From the NCBI GenBank assembly GCA_902803685.1, contig CADCQR010000025.1, forward strand, positions 1-19,101: a stretch of 19,101 bases of DNA. Direction: 5' to 3'. Shown here in pieces: positions 13,630-19,101 of this stretch (position 1 is its first letter; the number at the start of each line of letters is the position of its first letter). This stretch comes from an uncultured Erysipelotrichaceae bacterium (GTDB taxonomy: Bacteria > Bacillota_I > Bacilli_A > RF39 > UBA660). The notes beneath the pieces were generated by a model. The model was not told the origin of the DNA, searched no databases, and saw nothing but the letters and a program-made list of their open reading frames with translations. Position numbers and translations under genes: made by a program.

Positions 13630-14157
13630 ATGGAAATTAAAAAAATAGTTGTTGGGCCATTAGAAGCCAATTGTTATGCATTGATACAAAATGATGCGTG
13701 TTTAATCGTTGATCCTGGTGCTGATTTTGCTAAAATAAAAGAAGCAATTGGTGAATGTAAGGTACTTGGTGTATTGATAACGCATTCGCATTTTGATCAT
13801 ATCGGAGCTCTAAGAAACTTTTTAACAAAAAGAAGTATTAAGATATTTAAAAAATCGAATCTAGAAGAAAATATATGTTATTCTTTAGGTGGCTTTAAAT
13901 TTAAAGCCATTTACACTCCGGGACATTCTAAAGATTCTGTTACATTTTATTTTGAAGAGGAAAACTGCATGTTTATAGGTGATTTTATCTTTAATGGTTC
14001 TATAGGTCGTACTGATTTGCCAGGCGGAGATGCAACTGATATGAAGAATAGTATTGATAAAATTAAAAAATATGATGAAAATATAAAAATTTATCCAGGT
14101 CATGATATGGAGTCAACTTTAGGGCAGGAGTTTCTTAATAACCCTTTTTTAAAGTAA
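13630..14157 (+). CDS. MBL-fold metallohydrolase (glyoxalase II-like)
   Basis: The 175-residue product is a compact metallo-beta-lactamase-fold hydrolase of the YcbL/YqgX or glyoxalase II type. It has the THSHFDHIG motif (metal ligands His52, His54, Asp56, His57), YTPGHSKDS (His99), IGDFIF (Asp118) and YPGHDM (His158), so the two-metal site is complete. It is shorter than YqgX-type proteins (about 210 residues), mainly in the middle. The C-terminus ends NNPFLK, as in relatives (NP-). Likely substrates are thioesters such as S-lactoylglutathione-like or bacillithiol-type conjugates; the exact one is not determined. AGGAGG sits in the end of the upstream membrane protein gene, one base before this start. 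Confidence 0.87.
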   Translation: MEIKKIVVGPLEANCYALIQNDACLIVDPGADFAKIKEAIGECKVLGVLITHSHFDHIGALRNFLTKRSIKIFKKSNLEENICYSLGGFKFKAIYTPGHSKDSVTFYFEEENCMFIGDFIFNGSIGRTDLPGGDATDMKNSIDKIKKYDENIKIYPGHDMESTLGQEFLNNPFLK

Positions 14158-14214
14158 GACTTCCTTTTTTTTATTATGTATGATATTATATTGTGTCAAG
14201 AGAGGTTCGATTTT

Positions 14215-14517
14215 ATGAAAGTTTGGACTAAAGTACATATAAGAGATTTTAATAGACAAGTTACGTTAATAAGTTCTGCTTTGACTAGATACTTGTTTGA
14301 ACAAACATCTATTGATGAGTTGACAGAAAAGTATAATATATCAAGCATTGATAGAATAAGTTTAGAAAAAAAAATAGCAAATAGGGTAGCTGGTTTATTT
14401 ATGTTATATTTATCGCATGATACAAAGAGAATTAACGACATAGTAAATAAATATCATGTACCTGACAAAGTAATAGAGGATATTTTACCAGAAATTGAAG
14501 GATATATTGAAAAATAA
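14215..14517 (+). CDS. Small helical protein, unknown function
   Basis: The 100-residue product starts at ATG 14215, with AGAGG about nine bases upstream. An in-frame ATG at 14176 would add 13 residues but lacks a site. The protein is predicted to be mostly helical and contains no cysteine. It has one moderately hydrophobic stretch, NRVAGLFMLYLS, and pairs of short helices that could be a DNA-binding or protein-interaction fold (DELTEKYNISSIDRISLEKKI). No family is recognised. TATGATATTATAT around 14179-14191 may be its -10 region. It ends in a strong terminator shared with the convergent 31-residue gene. Confidence 0.65.
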   Translation: MKVWTKVHIRDFNRQVTLISSALTRYLFEQTSIDELTEKYNISSIDRISLEKKIANRVAGLFMLYLSHDTKRINDIVNKYHVPDKVIEDILPEIEGYIEK

Positions 14518-14545
14518 AAAGGTATTACTGATTAATACCTTTTTT
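14516..14545. terminator. Bidirectional terminator
   Basis: AAAAAGGTATTA (14516-14527) pairs perfectly with TAATACCTTTTT (14533-14544) around CTGAT, with a T run on the plus side and an A run that is a T run on the minus side. It serves the gene ending at 14517 and the minus-strand small ORF ending at 14544. Confidence 0.85.
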
Positions 14546-14639
14546 ACATTAAACTTAATACTAACGGTAGTACAAATGCTGCAATCATTATGATTACCAA
14601 AAATATTGACATTATTTTTATTGCTTTATTGCTCACCAT
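14544..14639 (-). CDS. 31-residue single-helix membrane protein
   Basis: A short minus-strand ORF reads MVSNKAIKIMSIFLVIIMI followed by AAFVLPLVLSLM and TAA. The basic N-terminus and one continuous hydrophobic helix from about residue 10 to the end make it a typical small membrane protein. A strong ribosome site AAGAGGTGAT (14650-14641) precedes the ATG, with a promoter upstream and a terminator after the stop, so expression is well supported. It resembles the very short DUF4044-type proteins of Firmicutes in size and pattern, but this match is not certain. It is divergent from the SpoIIM-like gene and convergent with the small helical gene. Confidence 0.7.
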   Translation of the reverse strand: MVSNKAIKIMSIFLVIIMIAAFVLPLVLSLM

Positions 14640-14654
14640 GATCACCTCTTACTA

Positions 14655-14683
14655 ATTATAATTTAAATTATAAAAAAAGTAAA
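14655..14683 (-). promoter_or_regulatory. Divergent promoter with 18-bp palindrome
   Basis: On the minus strand TTTACT (14683-14678) and TATAAT (14660-14655) are 17 bases apart and drive the 31-residue gene. The perfect palindrome TTATAATTTAAATTATAA (14656-14673) also gives plus-strand -10 candidates (14657-14662 and 14669-14674) for the SpoIIM-like gene. The two promoters therefore overlap. Confidence 0.5.
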
Positions 14684-14688
14684 ATAAT

Positions 14689-15288
14689 ATGAAGGCATTT
14701 AGAATATTATTTAGTATGAAACTAAGAAAGATTAAATTTAATAAAAGACTTATAATTATTTTACTTATTTTTGTTATTACATTTGTTTTAGGACTTTTAT
14801 ATCCAGCGCTTATTAATAAAGGGGATATTTCTCCTCAAGTAACAACTTATATTGATGGCTTACATAATAATAAGTATGTGCTTAGTCTATTAATAAGGAA
14901 TAACCTTATTAATAATATATTCTTATGTAGTTGCTTTTATATTTTTTCTATTTTTATTATAAGCTTTATTATAGTAATTATTTTATATTTAATTAAAATA
15001 TTTTCATTAGGTGTTTCTATATCTAGTTTAATTTATATTTATAAGTTTAAAGGTATTATATATAGTCTAATAATTGCTTTTCCTAACATTATAGAGCTAA
15101 TATTATTAACTATATTATTTTATTACTCATTAAGTTATGTAATTATTATATTAAAATATAAAAATAAGATATCACGTAAACGTTTAATGAAAAAATACTT
15201 TATTGTATTTTTAATTATCTTAATATTACAGGTAATCATATCTTTTGTTGAAGGGTATATTGACTTTTATTTTTTTAAATTTATATAA
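14689..15288 (+). CDS. SpoIIM-like (DUF95) integral membrane protein
   Basis: The 199-residue product has a basic N-terminus (MKLRKIKFNKR), a first helix ending FVLGLLYPAL, a polar loop, and four further hydrophobic helices. The arrangement (FVLGLLYPA; LLIRNNLINNIF; IKIFSLGVSISSLIYIYKFKG; SLIIAFPNIIELILLTIL) follows SpoIIM/DUF95 proteins, which act with SpoIID and SpoIIP in peptidoglycan degradation during engulfment in spore formers. Nearby xerD, deoB and NUDIX genes support this, because spoIIM lies with those genes in many Firmicutes. No other sporulation gene is visible here, so the cell need not sporulate. There is no Shine-Dalgarno sequence before ATG 14689, and the mRNA may be very short-leadered. 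Confidence 0.65.
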   Translation: MKAFRILFSMKLRKIKFNKRLIIILLIFVITFVLGLLYPALINKGDISPQVTTYIDGLHNNKYVLSLLIRNNLINNIFLCSCFYIFSIFIISFIIVIILYLIKIFSLGVSISSLIYIYKFKGIIYSLIIAFPNIIELILLTILFYYSLSYVIIILKYKNKISRKRLMKKYFIVFLIILILQVIISFVEGYIDFYFFKFI

Positions 15289-15291
15289 TGA

Positions 15292-15318
15292 TGTAAATTA
15301 AAAATGTGTCAATTTACA
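15292..15318. repeat. Inverted repeat upstream of the HTH gene promoter
   Basis: TGTAAATT (15292-15299) and AATTTACA (15311-15318) form a perfect 8-bp inverted repeat directly before the -35 box at 15320. It is a candidate operator, perhaps for autoregulation by the downstream HTH protein. Confidence 0.4.
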
Positions 15319-15319
15319 C

Positions 15320-15348
15320 TTGATTATTTATATATAAAAATCTATAAT
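15320..15348 (+). promoter_or_regulatory. Promoter of the HTH gene
   Basis: TTGATT (15320-15325) and a perfect TATAAT (15343-15348) are separated by 17 bases, 19 bases before the ATG at 15368. Confidence 0.75.
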
Positions 15349-15367
15349 TGTAGTAGGAGGTTATAAC

Positions 15368-16135
15368 ATGAAAGAATTGAACAATACTCTTACTCAATTG
15401 GGAATAAGTAAGGTTCGTTTAGCAAAGTATTTAGGGGTTTCTAGGCAAATGTTATACAACTATCTTGCTATTGATGATTTAAATAACTGGCCTACTGAAA
15501 AAGCAGCTAAAATATTAAGTTTATTGAATATCGAATCAGTAAATGATTTAGCTAATTTAAAGATAACAGGAGAGTATATCATCGAAGTAGAGGGTAGATT
15601 AAATGATGGTGTTAAAGATGCAGGGAGTAAAGAAGTTCTTACAGATTTAAAAGGTTTAAACAAAAAAGAGCAGGAATTACTGTCAGACATCATAAACTTA
15701 TTAAAAGAAAAATTAATTGCAGATAAAAACAGCAATACTTTTGATACATTAGTTTATTTATATCAATTTTTAAATAGTATGGATACTAATGAAGAGTTAA
15801 AATATATATTAGCGTACATGTCAAAATCACTAGGATATACAAATCCTCTAGATTTTGTATATAACAGGGATAAACAATTTATTTTTGAAAGTATTTTCTT
15901 CAGTGCATTTACCTTATATAATAATGGAGGCGCTTCTAGGTCTAGATTAACAGATTCTCATAAACGCTTTGAACAGGATATTGAGAAAAAAAATGAAGAA
16001 AAATTAAGTCGTACTCAAGAATTAAATACAGCTAAAGTTCAAGCTCTAAAAGAATTAGGATATACAGTAATAAATGAAGATAATGCTAAAGAAGTTCTTG
16101 ATAAAATAGCAGAAATTCAATCTAGGAAAGTATAG
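15368..16135 (+). CDS. Helix-turn-helix DNA-binding protein
   Basis: The 255-residue product has an N-terminal Cro/XRE-type helix-turn-helix at about residues 10-55 (GISKVRLAKYLGVSRQMLYNYL, with the recognition helix at VSRQMLYNYL). A longer, mostly helical region follows, with no recognised ligand-binding fold. The C-terminal third is charged and coiled-coil-like (KRFEQDIEKKNEEKLSRTQELNTAKVQAL). It is much longer than simple phage repressors, so a regulator with its own oligomerisation or partner domain is likely. TAGGAGGT gives a strong ribosome site. The gene is monocistronic. An 8-bp inverted repeat at 15292-15318 beside its promoter may be its own operator. The targets are unknown. Confidence 0.78.
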   Translation: MKELNNTLTQLGISKVRLAKYLGVSRQMLYNYLAIDDLNNWPTEKAAKILSLLNIESVNDLANLKITGEYIIEVEGRLNDGVKDAGSKEVLTDLKGLNKKEQELLSDIINLLKEKLIADKNSNTFDTLVYLYQFLNSMDTNEELKYILAYMSKSLGYTNPLDFVYNRDKQFIFESIFFSAFTLYNNGGASRSRLTDSHKRFEQDIEKKNEEKLSRTQELNTAKVQALKELGYTVINEDNAKEVLDKIAEIQSRKV

Positions 16136-16344
16136 TAATTATCCTTATATACTTCTTCTATGGCCATAGGAAATGACTTCCTATAATTGATATTATGTCA
16201 ACTTCTTCTTTGGAATAAATATTTATATACACTTTAACTAATTATTATATATAACTATTATCTATACACTATTTAAGTCTTTAATACATAAATTTATATA
16301 TATGTGTTCATACTATTAGTAAATATATATAAGGAGACATTTAT
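16136..16344. other. 209-base non-coding region with hairpins and a repeated 9-mer
   Basis: No gene is seen here. The palindrome CTATGGCCATAG (16158-16169) overlaps a hairpin ATAGGAA/TTCCTAT (16166-16172 and 16178-16184), so the two can form only alternately. ACTTCTTCT occurs at 16151-16159 and again at 16201-16209. Neither hairpin has a T run, so they are not convincing terminators. AT-rich -10-like sequences before 16345 could serve the DUF1540-like gene. Confidence 0.4.
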
Positions 16345-16590
16345 ATGAATGATTTAAAGAATGATATTACATCTGATATTGGAAACGTATGTATTAATTG
16401 TACTGTACGTGGATGCAGTTATAATAATGAGTTAGGTAATTGTACTCTACCTACTGTACAAATTGGTAAGAATAGTACTATAGGAGATAATGGTGATATT
16501 ACATCTAATACTATTTGTAATAGTTTCTGCCCTTCTATAAATTTTGATTATGAGATGGCAGAGGAGATATTAGATAATCTTAATGATTAA
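16345..16590 (+). CDS. DUF1540-like small cysteine-rich protein
   Basis: The 81-residue product has six cysteines (16, 19, 24, 33, 58, 62). The pattern VCINCTVRGCSYNNELGNCTL...VQIGKNS...NTICNSFCP matches DUF1540-type domains, in which C-V--C-YN----C-A--I-V....-C-SF is conserved. These small domains are common in Firmicutes and probably bind metal; their role is not established. The C-terminus is acidic (EMAEEILDNLND). AAGGAGA precedes the ATG. The gene stands alone after a long non-coding region and ends at a bidirectional terminator. Confidence 0.78.
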   Translation: MNDLKNDITSDIGNVCINCTVRGCSYNNELGNCTLPTVQIGKNSTIGDNGDITSNTICNSFCPSINFDYEMAEEILDNLND

Positions 16591-16600
16591 TTAGTATATG

Positions 16601-16627
16601 AAAACGTCTTAAAATATAAGACGTTTT
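16601..16627. terminator. Bidirectional terminator between convergent genes
   Basis: AAAACGTCTTA (16601-16611) pairs perfectly with TAAGACGTTTT (16617-16627) around AAATA, followed by TCTTTT. It ends both the DUF1540-like gene and the minus-strand xerD-deoB-NUDIX operon. Confidence 0.88.
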
Positions 16628-16634
16628 TCTTTTA

Positions 16635-17084
16635 CTATGCAAGTTGTATAATACTAATATCTTGTACTTTGTTATTTTTTACTGTTTCAATAGCATTAAT
16701 AATCCAATTGCTACCTCTTAATTTATCTTTCATATTTAATATTTCATCGTAAGTAAACCATTTTACAGCTAATAGCTCACTTGGATTATAGTTAATATCG
16801 CCTGAGAGAATTTTAGTAGAGAATATAATACTAATAAGACTATCTTTGACGTTTAAAGATTCAATTATTAATGTTTTATTACTTATTTGAACAATTCCTG
16901 TTAGTTCTACTTTATATCCGGTTTCTTCTTCTATTTCTCTTTTTGCCCCATCAAAAACGCTTTCATCAATCTCTAAGCGTCCTGCCGGTAAATTCCATTG
17001 CCCACTAAACGGCTTTTTTGCTTCTTGTACTAAAAGAAATTTGCCATCTTTTTCAATTACTCCACCTACAACAATTATACCCAT
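16635..17084 (-). CDS. NUDIX hydrolase
   Basis: The 149-residue product holds a complete Nudix box at about residues 35-57: GRLEIDES...AKREIEEETGY, with the Gly, Glu, REUxEExGU pattern intact. It is preceded by the typical VGGVIEKDGKFLLVQEAKKPFSGQWNLPAG strand-loop. Nudix enzymes hydrolyse nucleoside diphosphates linked to another group; the specificity here is not evident, and ADP-ribose, oxidised nucleotides or NADH are possible. It is the last gene of the minus-strand operon, 19 bases after deoB, with AAGGAAGGTG before the ATG. A Nudix gene beside xerD and deoB also occurs in Bacillus-type clusters, where it encodes ADP-ribose pyrophosphatase, but this protein is shorter than that enzyme. 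Confidence 0.88.
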   Translation of the reverse strand: MGIIVVGGVIEKDGKFLLVQEAKKPFSGQWNLPAGRLEIDESVFDGAKREIEEETGYKVELTGIVQISNKTLIIESLNVKDSLISIIFSTKILSGDINYNPSELLAVKWFTYDEILNMKDKLRGSNWIINAIETVKNNKVQDISIIQLA

Positions 17085-17103
17085 ATAAACACCTTCCTTA
17101 TTA

Positions 17104-18273
17104 TTATTTTAATTGTTCTAAAATACTAGTACCAATGCTTGGCTTTTCTATTTCAAAGTTTTCAGCAATTGTTGCTCCTATATTGGCAAATGTTTCAAAA
17201 GCTTCTAAACATTTTGGCTCTTTAAAACTTCTACTATATATAATTACAGGTACATTTTCTCTGGTATGATCTGTTCCAGCAAAAGTAGGATCGTTTCCAT
17301 GATCTGAAGTAATTATTAATAAGTCATCTAATTCTAGCTTATTTAGTATAATTGGAATTTCAACATCAAGTTCCTCTATTGCTTGACCATAGCCTTCGAC
17401 ATCTCTTGCATGACCATACATACTATCAAAGTCTGGCAAATTGGTAATACATAGACCCGTAAATTTTTTATCTACTATATCTGATAATTTATTTATTGCT
17501 TCCGCATTATTATTAGCTTTTATAATTTTATTAATACCTTTTTTATTAAGGATATCATTAATTTTGCCAATACCAATGACATTATAGCTATTTTCACTAA
17601 GACTGTCTAATATTGTTTTTTCTGGAGGATCCATAGCAAAGTCTACTCTACCACTATTAATTAATTTATATTTGCCCGATGTGCCACCAAAAGGTCTAGC
17701 AACTATTCTCCCTATTCTCCAGTTACTTTGTTTGGATATTTGACTTATTCGTTTACAATATTCATGTAAAGTAGCAATTGGTATACAGTCTTCATGTGCC
17801 GCTATTTGTAAATCGCTGTCTGCAGATGTGTAAACAATTAATGCACCATAGCTTATTTGTCTATCACCTAATTCATTTATAATGTCAGTATCTATGTGAG
17901 AGCATTTATTACCTAGTACTTTTCTTCCTGTTACCTGCTCTATTGTATTAATTATTTCGACCGGAAAACCTTGATTAAAGGTATTGAAAGGTATAGTGTT
18001 TTTTATACCTAAAATTTCATAATTTCCAGATTGACTATCTTTACCAGCAGTTGCTGGTTTAGCAATTGTATAATAAGCTTCTGTTTGCTTGTTATCAGAC
18101 ATGTTTATAGTATCTAAAAATCCTATTTTTTTTAAATTAGGTATAAATAAATCGCAATGTTCATTTATATGCCCTAAGGTATTTGCTCCATTATCTTTAT
18201 AATTGACTGCATCAAGAGCTTCACCTACTCCTAAGGAATCTAGTATAATCAAAAAAATTCTTTTGAATCTCAT
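17104..18273 (-). CDS. deoB: Phosphopentomutase DeoB
   Basis: DeoB interconverts (deoxy)ribose 1-phosphate and 5-phosphate, linking nucleoside breakdown to central metabolism in the cytoplasm. The 389-residue product is of normal length and belongs to the alkaline-phosphatase superfamily. It has the N-terminal metal motif IFLIILDSLGVGEALDA, NGANTLGHI, the cap region KDSQSGNYEILG, and the C-terminal LLIITSDHGNDPTFAGTDHTRE, which supplies the other manganese ligands. The ATG at 18273 follows GGAG, which lies in the last codons of xerD. xerD and deoB are 6 bases apart, so they are translationally coupled. With thymidine kinase elsewhere in the window, the cell probably salvages deoxynucleosides. 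No phosphorylase gene follows here. Confidence 0.95.
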   Translation of the reverse strand: MRFKRIFLIILDSLGVGEALDAVNYKDNGANTLGHINEHCDLFIPNLKKIGFLDTINMSDNKQTEAYYTIAKPATAGKDSQSGNYEILGIKNTIPFNTFNQGFPVEIINTIEQVTGRKVLGNKCSHIDTDIINELGDRQISYGALIVYTSADSDLQIAAHEDCIPIATLHEYCKRISQISKQSNWRIGRIVARPFGGTSGKYKLINSGRVDFAMDPPEKTILDSLSENSYNVIGIGKINDILNKKGINKIIKANNNAEAINKLSDIVDKKFTGLCITNLPDFDSMYGHARDVEGYGQAIEELDVEIPIILNKLELDDLLIITSDHGNDPTFAGTDHTRENVPVIIYSRSFKEPKCLEAFETFANIGATIAENFEIEKPSIGTSILEQLK

Positions 18274-18279
18274 TATTAA

Positions 18280-19101
18280 TCAATCTCCTTTATGGCTTCT
18301 AGGATGATATGTTTCATAATCATTATTTACTTGCTCGTCACTTATTTTTGTATATATTTTGGTAGTTGATATGTCAGAATGACCTAACATTTCTTGGATA
18401 CTCCTTAAATCAGCTCCGCAAGATAATAGATGGGTAGCAAAAGAGTGACGCAAAGTATGTGGTGAAACATCTGTATTTAGGTTTTTACTTTTTAAAATTT
18501 GTTTTAGTTTTTTAAAAAAGCCTTGCCTAGTCATACCTTTACCATGATTATTTAAGAATAATTTATCACATGTTTTATCATTCTTTAGTAGAGAATCCCT
18601 TACATTTAAATATTCATTTATGTAGTACATAGAATATTCACCTAGTGGTACTATTCTTTCTTTACTGCCCTTTCCCATTATTCTTATTATGCAATTATTA
18701 AAGTCCATATCATTTAATGTGATATTAACTAATTCACTTACCCTAATTCCAGTGCCATACAACAATTCTAGCATAGCTTTGTTACGATAGTCAAATGCGC
18801 TTTCTAGCTTAATATCTAATAGTTTTTCAACATCTGTAATACTTAATGCTTTAGGAAGGGCTTTTCTTAATTTTGGTCTTTCAATATATTCCGATACGTC
18901 TTTGTTAGCTATTTTTTGTCTTAAAAGGTATTTATGAAAATTTTTAATAACTGTTAAGTTATGAGCTATCGTTGTTATTTCATCGTCTTCGCTCCTTGAC
19001 TTTATAAAGTTCTCGATATCATCAGCGGCTATATCCTCTACCTTTGTTAATTTGTATTCTGCTAAAAATGTTGCATATACCTTTAAATCATTTTTATAGG
19101 A
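18280..19101 (-). CDS. xerD: Tyrosine recombinase XerD (N-terminus beyond window)
   Basis: XerD with XerC resolves chromosome dimers at dif by site-specific recombination. The frame runs open to the right edge of the window, giving 273 residues and lacking only about 20 N-terminal ones. An internal ATG at 18774 is not the start, because the upstream frame encodes the core-binding SAM-like domain (SYKNDLKVYATFLAEYKL... HNLTVIKNFHKYLL). All catalytic residues of the C-terminal domain are present: Arg in GTGIRVSEL, Lys in GKGSKERIVP, His and Arg in PHTLRHSFATHLL, His in LGHSDISTT, and Tyr in KIYTKI. The C-terminus HPR is typical of XerC/D. It is the first visible gene of the operon with deoB and NUDIX. 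XerC cannot be fully excluded, but the deoB linkage favours XerD. Confidence 0.9.
   Translation of the reverse strand, partial: SYKNDLKVYATFLAEYKLTKVEDIAADDIENFIKSRSEDDEITTIAHNLTVIKNFHKYLLRQKIANKDVSEYIERPKLRKALPKALSITDVEKLLDIKLESAFDYRNKAMLELLYGTGIRVSELVNITLNDMDFNNCIIRIMGKGSKERIVPLGEYSMYYINEYLNVRDSLLKNDKTCDKLFLNNHGKGMTRQGFFKKLKQILKSKNLNTDVSPHTLRHSFATHLLSCGADLRSIQEMLGHSDISTTKIYTKISDEQVNNDYETYHPRSHKGD

Noticed and set aside
1..19101. Mollicute code with TGA as tryptophan
   Set aside because: The conserved genes read through without TGA inside, use TGG for tryptophan, and TGA ends the LOG-family gene and xerD. murC shows a cell wall.
1..19101. CRISPR array, insertion sequence or prophage
   Set aside because: No regularly spaced repeats, transposase or phage structural genes are seen. 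XerD has the housekeeping neighbourhood (deoB, NUDIX) rather than that of a mobile integrase.

Overview
The window is AT-rich (roughly 30% G+C by eye), densely coded and mostly in short operons. Ribosome sites are strong (AGGAGG-type), promoters are sigma-A-like, and hairpin-plus-T-run terminators are short. MurC shows a peptidoglycan cell wall. Genes end in TAA, TAG and TGA (TGA ends the LOG-family and xerD genes), so the standard bacterial code applies, not the Mollicute code. SpoIIM-like, XerD, DeoB, NUDIX, QueH, thymidine kinase and DUF1540-like genes point to a low-G+C Firmicute, probably an uncultured gut Bacilli-type lineage. That placement is inference from gene content.

Layout. 1-1490: transcription-related accessory genes. 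These are the end of an RNA polymerase alpha-CTD-like protein that appears frameshifted, a small coiled-coil gene, and a protein joining a sigma-region-4-like domain to an alpha-CTD-like domain. 1529-3019: QueH, a zinc-ribbon protein and a convergent LOG-family protein. 3087-4598: murC with its promoter and terminator, then a tRNA-Glu(CUC). 4608-5980: a small membrane protein, thymidine kinase and a small GNAT protein. 5993-7863: a leucine-rich leader peptide, a two-state RNA switch and a type II 2-isopropylmalate synthase, which together form a ribosome-mediated leucine attenuator. 7942-11100: a Na/Pi cotransporter with a PhoU-like tail, a cysteine-cluster protein and a P-loop kinase-like protein, closely spaced. 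11247-14517: a polytopic membrane protein with a polylysine tail, a bitopic membrane protein behind a palindromic promoter, an MBL hydrolase and a small unknown. 14544-16590: an unlisted 31-residue membrane protein divergent from a SpoIIM-like gene, an HTH protein and a DUF1540-like protein. 16635-19101 (minus strand): an operon xerD, deoB, NUDIX running in from the right edge.

The strongest regulatory find is the leu attenuator. B. subtilis controls ilv-leu with a T-box, whereas here a 20-residue leader peptide with 9 leucines precedes mutually exclusive hairpins. The most unusual protein-level find is the sigma4/alpha-CTD hybrid cluster at the left edge. No CRISPR array, insertion sequence, prophage, rRNA or replication origin is visible.
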